NCBI GenBank assembly: GCA_024636155.1
Contig: JAGXHM010000068.1
Span: 1-64,000 of the forward strand
Length of the DNA: 64,000 nucleotides
From: Deltaproteobacteria bacterium
GTDB taxonomy: Bacteria; Desulfobacterota; Desulfuromonadia; Desulfuromonadales; BM103
Direction of reading: 5' to 3'
Shown: one piece after another, positions 40,445 to 50,021 of the stretch
How the letters are laid out: each line of letters opens with the position of its first letter
Position numbering within the stretch: the first letter of the stretch is position 1
The notes under the pieces: generated by a model
What the model was told of the DNA's origin: nothing
Seen by the model: only the letters and a program-made list of their open reading frames with translations
The model's database searches: none
Translations under genes and position numbers: made by a program

Positions 40445-40747
40445 ATGATTAGCGTTTACCACTACATGACAGTATCTGCAATCCTCTTTGCCCTGGGAAC
40501 CTACGGTGTCCTGACCCGGCGGAATGCAATTGTCATCTTTATGTGCATCGAACTGATGCTTAACTCGGTTAACTTGACCTTCATTGCTCTGTCGAGTCAT
40601 CTGCAAAGCATGGATGGCCAGATCTTCGTCATGTTTGTCATGGTTGTTGCAGCCGCCGAGGCAGCCGTCGGATTAGCCCTGATGATAACCTTTTACAGGA
40701 ATCGTGATTCAATCGACGTTGATGATATGAACCTGCTGAAATTGTGA
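40445..40747 (+). CDS. nuoK: NADH-quinone oxidoreductase subunit K
   Basis: A 100-residue, three-helix membrane subunit (MrpC-like) with the membrane glutamates in [10 protein letters not shown] and [11 protein letters not shown], needed for proton translocation. ACAGGAG lies before the ATG. Confidence 0.97.
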   Translation: MISVYHYMTVSAILFALGTYGVLTRRNAIVIFMCIELMLNSVNLTFIALSSHLQSMDGQIFVMFVMVVAAAEAAVGLALMITFYRNRDSIDVDDMNLLKL

Positions 40748-40803
40748 GCGACTTAAACCGCCCACTTCCCACAAGAAGCTTACTTTGTTCGGAGGAGAGA
40801 TAG

Positions 40804-42795
40804 ATGTACGATAAACTGTGGCTCATACCCTTCTTCCCGTTGCTCGGCGCAATCATCAACGGGTTGCTTGGCAAGCGGTTCATCAAGAATGAAAAGATTA
40901 TTGGCGCTATCGGCACCGGTGCTGTCTTCCTTTCATTCCTGGTCTCCTGCAAGTATTTTATCCAACTGCTCGGCGACTCCGTTAAGTCTCATCAGAATAT
41001 CGTCGCATCGTGGATCTCAGTTGGTAACCTGCAAGTAGACTGGGGCTTCCTGCTCGATCCACTTTCTGCGCTGATGCTTATGGTGGTCTGTGGTGTTGGC
41101 TCCCTGATTCATCTCTACTCCATTGGCTACATGCATGGTGAAGAAGGCTTCTACCGCTACTTCAGCTATCTGAACCTCTTTGTCTTCTCCATGTTGATGC
41201 TGGTGCTTGGCAACAACGCACTGGTTATGTTTGTCGGCTGGGAAGGTGTTGGTCTCTGCTCCTACCTGCTGATCGGTTACTACTTCGAGAAGCAGAGCGC
41301 AGGTGATGCGGCGAAGAAGGCGTTCGTCATGAACCGTGTTGGTGACTTTGGCTTCCTGCTCGGTCTCTTCCTGATCTACTGGACCCTGGGCAGCAATCAC
41401 GGTGTCTGGACCATAAATTTTGTCGAAATCACCAAAAATGCTCACCTGTTATCTGGTGACATGATTCTGGGTACCGGTGTGACGACAGTCGCTACTCTTT
41501 GTTTCTTTCTTGGTGCAACTGGCAAGTCGGCGCAGTTGCCGCTCTTTACCTGGCTCCCTGATGCCATGGAAGGCCCGACCCCCGTCTCTGCACTGATTCA
41601 TGCTGCCACCATGGTTACCGCCGGTGTCTACATGATTGGCCGTATGAATATCCTCTTTGCCATGAGCCCGACCACTATGTTTGTGGTTGCTTTGGTCGGT
41701 GCTCTGACAGCTATCTTTGCAGCAACAATCGGCTTTGCTCAGAACGACATCAAGCGTGTTCTTGCTTATTCGACCGTTTCTCAGCTTGGTTTTATGTTCG
41801 TCGCTATGGGCGTTGGTGCCTTTACCGCTGGTATCTTTCACCTCATGACGCATGCATTCTTTAAGGCTTGCCTCTTCCTTGGATCAGGATCGGTTATCCA
41901 TGCCATGCACCATGCCCTGCATCACGCCCATCTAGATGATGACGCGCAGGACATGCGTAATATGGGTGGACTGAAAAAGAAGATGCCGATTACATGGGCA
42001 ACCTTTGGTATCTCCTGTCTCGCAATCTCCGGCCTTCCGTTTTTCTCAGGTTTCTTCTCCAAAGACGAGATTCTTTGGTGGGCATTTTCTTCGACCCGCG
42101 GCAACATGTTCGTCTGGGCGATTGCTGTCATTGCAGCGTTCATGACGGCCTTCTATATGTTCCGTTGCCTGTATTTGACTTTCTACGGTGAGCAAAAGAC
42201 TAATCCCAAGGCTAAAGATCATATCCACGAATCACCGTGGGTGATCACCTTGCCTTTGGTCGTCCTTGCTGGCTTGGCTACCGTTGGCGGTTTGATCGGT
42301 ATCCCGCATGCGATTGATATTGCACACATTGGGAATAAGCTTAATGCTTTCCTGGCGCCTGTATTCCAGCACAGTCAGGAACTGTATAAAATCGAGGCAC
42401 ACGGCACAGCCAGCACCGAGATCATTCTGATGGTCTTCTCTGTTGCTGTTGCTCTAGCCGGTATCTTCCTCGCCTACGTGATGTACCGTAAGAATCCTGA
42501 GTTGCCAGCCAAATTCACGGCTAAATTTTCCGCACTGCATCGTGTCGTGTTTAACAAGTGGTATGTCGATGAAATTTACGATGCACTCTTTGTTAACACC
42601 ACCAAGAAACTTGGCATCTTCTGCTGGAAGGGTTTTGATGTCAAAGTGGTTGACGGTGTTGTTAATGGTGTTGCTCGACTGTTCGGAGTCATTGCAGCTA
42701 CATTGCGCCATACACAAACGGGCCTCTTCCAAAACTATGCCTTGACTATGGTTCTTGGCACGGCGGTCATGGTGGCCATTTTTATCCTCAATTAA
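40804..42795 (+). CDS. nuoL: NADH-quinone oxidoreductase subunit L
   Basis: A 663-residue antiporter-like distal subunit with about 16 helices. Conserved WEGVGLCSYLLIGYY, LPLFTWLPDAMEGPTPVSAL (Lys and Asp region of the proton channel) and a C-terminal long lateral helix region (about 530-663). Conducts protons. GGAGGAG lies 5 bases before the ATG. Confidence 0.96.
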   Translation: MYDKLWLIPFFPLLGAIINGLLGKRFIKNEKIIGAIGTGAVFLSFLVSCKYFIQLLGDSVKSHQNIVASWISVGNLQVDWGFLLDPLSALMLMVVCGVGSLIHLYSIGYMHGEEGFYRYFSYLNLFVFSMLMLVLGNNALVMFVGWEGVGLCSYLLIGYYFEKQSAGDAAKKAFVMNRVGDFGFLLGLFLIYWTLGSNHGVWTINFVEITKNAHLLSGDMILGTGVTTVATLCFFLGATGKSAQLPLFTWLPDAMEGPTPVSALIHAATMVTAGVYMIGRMNILFAMSPTTMFVVALVGALTAIFAATIGFAQNDIKRVLAYSTVSQLGFMFVAMGVGAFTAGIFHLMTHAFFKACLFLGSGSVIHAMHHALHHAHLDDDAQDMRNMGGLKKKMPITWATFGISCLAISGLPFFSGFFSKDEILWWAFSSTRGNMFVWAIAVIAAFMTAFYMFRCLYLTFYGEQKTNPKAKDHIHESPWVITLPLVVLAGLATVGGLIGIPHAIDIAHIGNKLNAFLAPVFQHSQELYKIEAHGTASTEIILMVFSVAVALAGIFLAYVMYRKNPELPAKFTAKFSALHRVVFNKWYVDEIYDALFVNTTKKLGIFCWKGFDVKVVDGVVNGVARLFGVIAATLRHTQTGLFQNYALTMVLGTAVMVAIFILN

Positions 42796-42835
42796 GGGTA
42801 GAACGTTCAAGCGTTGATATAAGGAGCAAGTACCC

Positions 42836-44404
42836 ATGAATGACCATCTTCTTAGCCTTATGACCTTTTTCCCGCTGGTGGGGATGATAGTTATCCTCTT
42901 CCTGCCTCGGGAAGCCGACCGCCTGATCAAGACGGTGACATTGATCGTAACGATCATTGTCTTCATAATCAGTCTGCCGTTAGCCTTCGACGACGTTTTT
43001 ATTACCTCGTCGGCGATGCAATATACTGAGTTTGCCAACTGGATCAGCGTCGGTCAGTATTTTCAGATGAACTATAATGTCGGTATTGACGGTATCAGCC
43101 TCTGGCTGGTTCTCTTGACCACGTTCATTATGCCAATTGCTATCCTCTCGACCTGGCATGCCATTGATAAAAACACCAAGGGCTTTATGGCCCTGGCGTT
43201 GCTCCTGGAAACCGGGATGCTCGGTGCATTTATCTCTCTCGACCTCTTTCTCTTCTACATTTTCTGGGAATTGATGCTGGTACCGATGTATTTCATGATC
43301 GGTATCTGGGGTGGTCAAAATCGCATTTATGCAGCGGTTAAGTTCTTCATCTTTACAGCGGTTGGTTCTCTCTTGATGCTGGTCGCTATCATTTATGTCT
43401 ATTACTTTTCGGTTAAAGCGGGCGTGCCTTTCGAGAACGGCTTCAGCGTCGCTCATTTTGCTCAAATGGATATCCCTGCGCATCTGCAAACCTGGCTCTT
43501 CGCTGCTTTTGCTTTCAGCTTTGCCATTAAGGTGCCGATGTTCCCGGTTCATACCTGGTTACCTGATGCGCATACCGAAGCGCCAACGGCTGGTTCGGTT
43601 ATTCTTGCTGCTATCCTGCTGAAAATGGGTACCTACGGTTACGTTCGTTTTGCCATTCCGCTCTTCCCCGTGGCTACCATGCAGTTTACTCCGTTTCTGG
43701 CATTCCTGGCTGTTGTCGGCATCATTTATGGTGCGCTGGTTGCCATGATGCAGGACGATGTGAAAAAGTTAGTCGCCTACTCTTCGGTCTCTCATCTGGG
43801 CTTTGTCATGCTCGGCGTTTTCGCCATGAACCTGCAAGGGCTTTCTGGTGGACTGTTGCAGATGATCAACCATGGTATCTCAACCGGAGCGCTCTTCCTT
43901 ATTGTCGGTTTCCTCTATGAGCGTCGTCATACGCGCCTGATTGTCGATTTCGGTGGCCTTTCCAAGGTGATGCCAGTCTTTGCCGTGATCTTCATGATTG
44001 TCACCTTCTCCTCGATTGGATTGCCCGGTACCAACGGTTTCGTCGGTGAATTCCTGATTCTGGTTGGGGCCTTTGAAAGTGAACTACGTGTCTTCACCGT
44101 CTTTGCCACGACGGGTGTCATCCTCGCGGCCGTCTATATGCTTTGGATGTTCCAACGGGTCATGATGGGTAAGATAACGAATCCGAAGAATGAAAAGCTG
44201 AAAGATTTGTCAGCTCGTGAAATTGCAATCATGATGCCTTTGCTGATCTTCATCTTCTGGATCGGTATTTATCCGAATACATTTTTAGACAAGATGAATC
44301 CAGCTCTTGAAAATATGATTAAGCAAGTTAAGGGTAAGCAGCACATTGCCATGATGGTCGAGGATATGGACCAAACCGTTACGCAAATTACGGTTAACGA
44401 TTAA
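42836..44404 (+). CDS. nuoM: NADH-quinone oxidoreductase subunit M
   Basis: A 522-residue antiporter-like subunit with 14 helices; FYIFWELMLVPMYFMIGIWG carries the key Glu and KVPMFPVHTWLPDAHTEAPT the channel Lys. Middle pump of the membrane arm. AAGGAGC lies before the ATG. Confidence 0.97.
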   Translation: MNDHLLSLMTFFPLVGMIVILFLPREADRLIKTVTLIVTIIVFIISLPLAFDDVFITSSAMQYTEFANWISVGQYFQMNYNVGIDGISLWLVLLTTFIMPIAILSTWHAIDKNTKGFMALALLLETGMLGAFISLDLFLFYIFWELMLVPMYFMIGIWGGQNRIYAAVKFFIFTAVGSLLMLVAIIYVYYFSVKAGVPFENGFSVAHFAQMDIPAHLQTWLFAAFAFSFAIKVPMFPVHTWLPDAHTEAPTAGSVILAAILLKMGTYGYVRFAIPLFPVATMQFTPFLAFLAVVGIIYGALVAMMQDDVKKLVAYSSVSHLGFVMLGVFAMNLQGLSGGLLQMINHGISTGALFLIVGFLYERRHTRLIVDFGGLSKVMPVFAVIFMIVTFSSIGLPGTNGFVGEFLILVGAFESELRVFTVFATTGVILAAVYMLWMFQRVMMGKITNPKNEKLKDLSAREIAIMMPLLIFIFWIGIYPNTFLDKMNPALENMIKQVKGKQHIAMMVEDMDQTVTQITVND

Positions 44405-44436
44405 ATAGATTTTTATAGCGTCTGAGGAGCCATTCA

Positions 44437-45897
44437 ATGGAAAACCTGGTGCAAATCGCCCTGCAGAACGTCAATATGGCGGCTATCCTGCCGTCAGTGA
44501 TTCTGACTTGCTTCGGCATGGGACTACTACTGATAAGCGTGTTTTTGCCTCGTGGCACCACGCGGCATGCCGTCTGGATCAGCATGATCGGTCTTCTGGT
44601 GACCGGATTGTTCGTCTACACTGGTTGGGGCAACCCTCAATATGGCTTCAATGACGCCGTTGCGAATGATAATTACGCTGCATTCTTCAGCATGATTTTT
44701 CTCTTTGCTGCCGGGCTGACAATCCTGATGTCAGATGATTATCTGCATCGTGAGGGCTACCCGGTCAGTGAATACTACCCGCTGATTCTCTTTGCCACAG
44801 CGGGTGCCATGTGGATGGCTTCCGGTACTGACATGATGACTATTTTCCTCGGGTTGGAAGTCATGTCAATCAGCCTCTATGTGTTGGCTGGCTTCTTCCG
44901 CGGTCAGGTCCGTTCTAACGAGGCCGGTCTCAAGTATTTCTTGCTGGGTGCCTTCTCAACTGGATTCCTGCTTTACGGTATGGCTCTGATTTACGGCGTC
45001 ACTGGGTCAACCAAGTTGACTGAAATCGGAATCTACCTGAACGCCCACGCTTCTTTGCTCGACAACCCGATGACTCTTGCAGGACTGGTCTTGCTCTCAA
45101 TCGGTTTCCTTTTCAAGATTGCTGTAGCACCTTTCCATATGTGGACGCCGGACGTCTATGAAGGTGCTCCGACGCCAATAGCCGCTTTCATGAGCGCCGG
45201 TCCGAAGGCTGCGGCTTTTGCCGCATTCCTGCGTATTATGGAGTACTGCTTCTTTAGTTTGAAACCAGAATGGACTGCCATGCTGTGGGTTCTGGCTGTT
45301 CTGACTATGGTCATCGGTAACGTGATTGCCATCAGCCAGACCAATATTAAGCGCATGCTGGCTTACTCATCGATTGCACATGCCGGTTATGCTTTGGTCG
45401 GTATGGTTGCTGCGAATGAAATTGGTTACTCCGGCCTCTTGTTCTACATGCTGGCGTACACTTTCATGAATATCGGTGCCTTCGCTGTCTTGACCCTGGC
45501 AGGTAAAAAAGGTGAGGATAATCTGACACTCGAAGGTTTCTCCGGTTTCGGTTTCAAACGCCCCTACCTGGGTGTGGCAATGACCATCTTCCTCTTCTCG
45601 CTGATGGGGCTTCCGCCATCCGCCGGTTTCTCTGGCAAGTTTTTTATCTTTGCCGGTGCTGTTGACGCCGGGTATATCTGGCTGGCAATCATTGGTGTGC
45701 TCAACTCAGCAGTTTCTCTCTACTATTACCTGCGAGTTATGGTCTACATGTACTTCCGTGATCCTGTTGAAGATTACGCCTGGGTAACTTTGCCTGCAGC
45801 TGCAGTGATTTCTATTGTCATCGCAATTCTCGGTGTACTCTACCTGGGTGTTATCCCAGGTGATGTTATGGAGCTGGCTAAACTGGCCATTTTCTAG
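44437..45897 (+). CDS. nuoN: NADH-quinone oxidoreductase subunit N
   Basis: A 486-residue antiporter-like subunit (FLGLEVMSISLYVLAGFFRG; KIAVAPFHMWTPDVYEGAP), the proximal pump. Last gene of the 14-gene operon, followed 20 bases later by a strong terminator. Gene order A-N is the canonical one, with C and D unfused. Confidence 0.97.
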   Translation: MENLVQIALQNVNMAAILPSVILTCFGMGLLLISVFLPRGTTRHAVWISMIGLLVTGLFVYTGWGNPQYGFNDAVANDNYAAFFSMIFLFAAGLTILMSDDYLHREGYPVSEYYPLILFATAGAMWMASGTDMMTIFLGLEVMSISLYVLAGFFRGQVRSNEAGLKYFLLGAFSTGFLLYGMALIYGVTGSTKLTEIGIYLNAHASLLDNPMTLAGLVLLSIGFLFKIAVAPFHMWTPDVYEGAPTPIAAFMSAGPKAAAFAAFLRIMEYCFFSLKPEWTAMLWVLAVLTMVIGNVIAISQTNIKRMLAYSSIAHAGYALVGMVAANEIGYSGLLFYMLAYTFMNIGAFAVLTLAGKKGEDNLTLEGFSGFGFKRPYLGVAMTIFLFSLMGLPPSAGFSGKFFIFAGAVDAGYIWLAIIGVLNSAVSLYYYLRVMVYMYFRDPVEDYAWVTLPAAAVISIVIAILGVLYLGVIPGDVMELAKLAIF

Positions 45898-45916
45898 AAG
45901 ATATCGGTTGTTAATT

Positions 45917-45949
45917 AAAAAGCCTCGACCTACAGGTCGGGGCTTTTTT
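45917..45949 (+). terminator. Rho-independent terminator of the nuo operon
   Basis: AAAAAGCC(T)CGACC, loop TACA, GGTCG(G)GGCTTTTTT: a GC-rich stem with an A-run on the left and six T on the right. Confidence 0.92.
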
Positions 45950-46052
45950 GTCACTAAGAAGTCAGGCGTTACTTTAATCTAGATCTTAACATTGTGTTAC
46001 AAGGTCTGCTTTGCTTGAACCTGCGGCGAGAGCGTTGTAAAGTGTTTGACTT

Positions 46053-46937
46053 ATGGATAAGACGATAACAAATAAATCCTTGGTCAAGCTGAAGGCTTTG
46101 TTGGAGATGATTAAATTCTCCCACACGGTTTTTGCTTTCCCTTTTGCCCTGATGGGAGTGTTGCTGGCCTCGCTGGCTAGCGGGACAGCGCCAACCTTCG
46201 GTCAACTATTCTGGATCTGCCTCGCAATGGTTGGAGCCCGCACTGGAGCCATGGGGCTGAACCGTATTATTGATGCCCGCATTGACGCTGACAACCCTCG
46301 AACCTCTGAGCGTCATTTGCCAACGGGAAAAGTAGCCATGGTAGAAGCCTGGTTGTTGGTTACTGTGGCTTTTGCTTTGTTGCTGCTTGCTGCCTGGATG
46401 CTTAACCCGCTCTGCCTGAAACTGACGCCTGTAGCAATCTTCTTTCTCGCCCTATACAGCTTCTGCAAACGTTTTACAGCCATGGCTCATGTTGTGTTGG
46501 GGATCTGCCTCGCGATCGCACCTGTTGGAGCCTGGATTGCTCTGCGTGGCGATATTGGCTGGCCAGTCGTGGTTCTTGGCATGGCCGTGCTTTTCTGGGT
46601 GGCTGGTTTCGATATCTTCTATGCTTTGCAGGACTATGAATTTGATCGTGACAAAGGACTCTTTTCAATTCCGTCCCGTTTTGGTATCGAACGTTCTTTT
46701 CTAATTACTCGTCTTTTTCACGTTGCCATGGTTTGCTTGTTGCTGTTATTGGTTTTCAGTGAAGGACTTGGTATCATTTACCTGCTCGGCGTTCTGGTTG
46801 TGACAGGACTTTTGATTTATGAACACATGCTGGTGCGTCCCGATGACTTGACGCGTCTGGATGCTGCTTTTTTTAATATGAATGGTTACATCAGTGTGAC
46901 AATTTTCCTCTTTACTCTTGCGGATGCGCTGGTTTGA
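46053..46937 (+). CDS. ubiA: UbiA-family polyprenyltransferase (menaquinone pathway)
   Basis: A 294-residue membrane enzyme with about eight helices. The two Asp-rich Mg/diphosphate motifs are NRIIDARIDADN (about 72) and DYEFDRDKG (about 195). It attaches a prenyl chain to an aromatic acid. Because ubiX, mqnE and mqnC follow directly, it probably serves the futalosine route (the MqnP role) rather than ubiquinone; this is inference from context. It overlaps ubiX by 4 bases. No clear ribosome-binding site. Confidence 0.88.
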   Translation: MDKTITNKSLVKLKALLEMIKFSHTVFAFPFALMGVLLASLASGTAPTFGQLFWICLAMVGARTGAMGLNRIIDARIDADNPRTSERHLPTGKVAMVEAWLLVTVAFALLLLAAWMLNPLCLKLTPVAIFFLALYSFCKRFTAMAHVVLGICLAIAPVGAWIALRGDIGWPVVVLGMAVLFWVAGFDIFYALQDYEFDRDKGLFSIPSRFGIERSFLITRLFHVAMVCLLLLLVFSEGLGIIYLLGVLVVTGLLIYEHMLVRPDDLTRLDAAFFNMNGYISVTIFLFTLADALV

Positions 46938-47557
46938 ACTCACAAAGCAATAAAATAAGGGACTTTGTCGTAGCCATAACTGGTGCGTCCGGATCTGTTT
47001 ACGGCTTGAAACTGGTCAGTGAATTGCTCCGAGCAGGTCAGCGCGTCAGTTTGATTCTGACCACCGCCGGGCTTCAGGTGCTGCGTCATGAAACCGGGCT
47101 CGACTGGTCTGCAGATAGTAAGGAACTGCGTCACCAGGTTCAGGAGCACTTTGCCAGTATCGCTGTAGAGTGTCTGGCAATCGATGACTTCTGGGCGGGT
47201 GCGGCCAGTGGTTCTGCTACCACTGATGCCATGATTGTTATCCCCTGTTCCATGGGTACCGCCGGAAGAATTGCTGCCGGCTTGAGTGGAAACCTTCTGG
47301 AACGGGCTGCTGACGTTATGCTTAAAGAACGTCGTCCACTGCTTCTGGTGCCGCGCGAAACGCCTTTTAATACAATCCACCTGGAAAACCTGCTGCGTCT
47401 CTCCCGCGCCGGTGCTGTGGTTTTGCCGGCGATGCCGGGTTTTTATCATAGTCCGAAAACGATGGATGACCTGGTGGCTTTTGTGGTCGGCAAGGTGCTT
47501 GATCAGTTGGATATCCAGCACTCACTCTTTGTGCGATGGGGAGAAAGTCAGGATTAG
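46934..47557 (+). CDS. ubiX: UbiX-family flavin prenyltransferase
   Basis: A 207-residue flavoprotein with VAITGASGSVYGLKLVSELL and MVIPCSMGTAGRIAAGLS. UbiX makes prenylated FMN, the cofactor for UbiD-type decarboxylases. In this context the partner would be the decarboxylase of the futalosine route, which is not in the window. It begins with TTG at 46934, overlapping the ubiA stop (TTGA), so translation is coupled. Confidence 0.92.
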   Translation: MNSQSNKIRDFVVAITGASGSVYGLKLVSELLRAGQRVSLILTTAGLQVLRHETGLDWSADSKELRHQVQEHFASIAVECLAIDDFWAGAASGSATTDAMIVIPCSMGTAGRIAAGLSGNLLERAADVMLKERRPLLLVPRETPFNTIHLENLLRLSRAGAVVLPAMPGFYHSPKTMDDLVAFVVGKVLDQLDIQHSLFVRWGESQD

Positions 47558-47625
47558 GTGGAGAGATTAAAGAGTCCCATGAGTCTCGTCGGTTTTCTTT
47601 GCAAGCTATCGGTTTATAAATTGTT

Positions 47626-48708
47626 ATGACTAATCTGTTGAAAAATATCCGGGCTAAAATAAAGGCTGGGGCCCGCATCTCGGATGCTGAGGCACTGGCA
47701 CTTTTTAACTGTGACGATCTGCTCGCTATAGGAGAGTTGGCCGCGCTGGCCAATCTGTATGCCAATGGCGTCAAGGTCTACTTCAACGTTAATCGTCATG
47801 TCAACTACACCAATATCTGTGTCAACCGCTGCACCTTCTGTGCGTTCAGTCGTGAAAGTGAAGATGAAGATGGCGGCTACACTCTGGCGCTCAATGACAT
47901 CCTCACGCGTGCTGCCGAAGCCAGTGCTGCAGGTGCGACAGAAATTCATATGGTAGGCGGACTTCACCCTGATTTGCCTTTTGATTTTTACCTCGAGATT
48001 CTGGCGGCCCTCAAGGCGGATAACCCGAGGTTGCACATCAAGGCGTTCACTGCCGTTGAGATTGACTATTTTGCCAAACTCACCGGGCAATCGGTGACAG
48101 ATGTGATCATCGAATTGAAAAATGCTGGACTCGATTCCATGCCAGGTGGTGGCGCAGAGATTTTTGCCCCTGAAGTGCGGAAAAAGATCTGTCCGGAAAA
48201 AATTACCGGCGAGCGCTGGCTGGAGGTTACTGAACAAGTTCACCATGCGGGATTGAAGACCAATGCTACGATGCTCTTCGGCCATGTTGAAACTTTTGCC
48301 GATCGAGTTGATCATCTCTCCAGGTTACGTCAGTTGCAGGACCGCACCGCCGGTTTCCAGGCATTCATTCCACTTGCCTTCCAACCAGATAATACCCGAG
48401 TGCCGGGAGCCAGGGGCGTTGGGGGTGTTGATGCTCTCAAGACCCTGGCAATCAGCCGGATCTACCTCGACAACTTCCGGCACATCAAAGCCTACTGGGT
48501 TATGCTCGGGCTGAAAGTCGCGCAGGTCTCGCTGGCTTTTGGTGTCAACGATATTGACGGCACAGTGGTTGAGGAACAGATTGGTCATGATGCCGGAGCA
48601 GATTCGCCCCAGCAGTTAAACAAGGAGCAACTTGTCGATCTGATTCGTAAAGCCGGGAAGCTGCCGGTGGAACGAGATACACTTTATCAGGAGCTGAGAG
48701 TCTATTGA
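47626..48708 (+). CDS. mqnE: Aminofutalosine synthase MqnE
   Basis: A 360-residue radical SAM enzyme with the cluster motif NICVNRCTFCAFSRESEDED near residue 64. MqnE joins the adenosyl radical to 3-enolpyruvoylbenzoate to form 6-amino-6-deoxyfutalosine. Distinguished from its neighbour MqnC by NDIDGTVVEEQIGHDAGADSP. It sits 68 bases after ubiX and overlaps mqnC by 1 base; no strong ribosome-binding site. Confidence 0.94.
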   Translation: MTNLLKNIRAKIKAGARISDAEALALFNCDDLLAIGELAALANLYANGVKVYFNVNRHVNYTNICVNRCTFCAFSRESEDEDGGYTLALNDILTRAAEASAAGATEIHMVGGLHPDLPFDFYLEILAALKADNPRLHIKAFTAVEIDYFAKLTGQSVTDVIIELKNAGLDSMPGGGAEIFAPEVRKKICPEKITGERWLEVTEQVHHAGLKTNATMLFGHVETFADRVDHLSRLRQLQDRTAGFQAFIPLAFQPDNTRVPGARGVGGVDALKTLAISRIYLDNFRHIKAYWVMLGLKVAQVSLAFGVNDIDGTVVEEQIGHDAGADSPQQLNKEQLVDLIRKAGKLPVERDTLYQELRVY

Positions 48709-49772
48709 TGCTCGAGCAGATCGAAAATAAACTGCATGGTGGACAAGTCCTCGACCGGAGTGAAGCCCTCTGGCTGTTGACCAAGGTTGACCTGCTCAGC
48801 CTGGGCAAGTTGGCTGATGGTGTGCGTCGGCGCACGCATCCGGAGCGACAAGTTTCGTTCGTCGTCGATCGCAATGTCAACTACACCAATGTTTGCACCA
48901 CCAAGTGCAAATTCTGCGCGTTTTACCGGGACGAGACTCATCCTGATGCCTATGTGCTCAGTTATACACAAATTTTTAGTAAGGTCCGGGAGTTGGTTGA
49001 TTATGGCGGTACGCAACTCCTGATGCAGGGAGGATTGCATCCCGATCTGAAGATAGACTGGTTCGAGGATCTCTTTCGCCAACTTCGACGTCGCTTCCCG
49101 GAGGTGCAGATTCATTCCCTGTCGCCTGCAGAAGTTGTTCATATCGCCAAGCTCAGCGGTATTTCAATGATTGAGTGTCTGGCAAGGTTGCATTCTGCCG
49201 GTTTGCAATCGTTACCTGGCGGCGGTGCGGAAATCCTGGTTGACGCGGTGCGTCAGGAAATTTCGCCGAACAAGATCGGTTGGCAGGAGTGGGCTGAGGT
49301 GATGCGAGAGGCTCATCGTAGTGGTATGCCGACAACTGCCACGATGATGTTTGGGGTACGCGAGCGGCCTGAAGATATTGTCGAGCACCTTTTCCGCGTT
49401 CGCGAATTGCAGGCAGAACAGGGTGGCTTTACTGCCTTCATTCCCTGGAGTTACCAGCCCGGAAATACCGAGTTGGGAGGTGAACAGGCGAGCGGGGTTG
49501 AATACCTCAGGGTGTTGGCGCTGTCGAGGGTGATTCTGGATAATATAACAAATATTCAGGCCAGCTGGGTCACCCAGGGCGCGCGTATGGCGCAGATTGC
49601 TCTCTATTTTGGTGCCAATGACCTGGGTGGAACCATGCTCGAGGAGAATGTCGTTGCGGCTGCCGGGGTTGATTTCCGTATGAGTCAGGAGGAGATCATC
49701 GACCTGGCAAAAGATGCAGGGTTTGTCCCTGCGCGTCGAACGACAGGCTATAAAATTTTAGAAACTTATTGA
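48708..49772 (+). CDS. mqnC: Cyclic dehypoxanthine futalosine synthase MqnC
   Basis: A 354-residue radical SAM enzyme with VCTTKCKFCAFYRDE near residue 65 and the C-terminal ANDLGGTMLEENVVAAAGV. It cyclises dehypoxanthine futalosine. The ATG at 48708 shares a base with the mqnE stop (TGATG). A TTG one codon earlier is also possible. Last gene of the menaquinone group here; mqnA, mqnB and mqnD are not in the window. Confidence 0.94.
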   Translation: MLEQIENKLHGGQVLDRSEALWLLTKVDLLSLGKLADGVRRRTHPERQVSFVVDRNVNYTNVCTTKCKFCAFYRDETHPDAYVLSYTQIFSKVRELVDYGGTQLLMQGGLHPDLKIDWFEDLFRQLRRRFPEVQIHSLSPAEVVHIAKLSGISMIECLARLHSAGLQSLPGGGAEILVDAVRQEISPNKIGWQEWAEVMREAHRSGMPTTATMMFGVRERPEDIVEHLFRVRELQAEQGGFTAFIPWSYQPGNTELGGEQASGVEYLRVLALSRVILDNITNIQASWVTQGARMAQIALYFGANDLGGTMLEENVVAAAGVDFRMSQEEIIDLAKDAGFVPARRTTGYKILETY

Positions 49773-49847
49773 ATCGGAAACATTGGGGTTATATGGTTTT
49801 ATGACCCAAGCAGAGGCTTTGATTCTTGCTGCCGATGTGATAAGGGC

Positions 49848-49995
49848 ACAGAGAAAAAACTAACGCAAAGACGCTAAGAAAAGCCAATAAAGACACAATG
49901 AAATTCTTGGGAACAAGACTATTGTTGAACGCTGATAAAACCTGATAAAAGATTTCTTGGTGCTCTTTCCCTTAACCTTTGTGTCTTTGTGTTAA
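49848..49995. repeat. Inverted-repeat element upstream of hisC
   Basis: The left arm AACGCAAAGACGCTAAG (about 49862) is imperfectly complementary to the right arm CCTTTGTGTCTTTGTGTTAA (about 49976-49995), with about 95 bases between. No ORF. This A/C-rich palindrome type is a widespread intergenic element; the right arm ends 27 bases before the hisC start. Confidence 0.6.
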
Positions 49996-50021
49996 ATGCT
50001 GATAGATTTTTGAGGTGCAAA

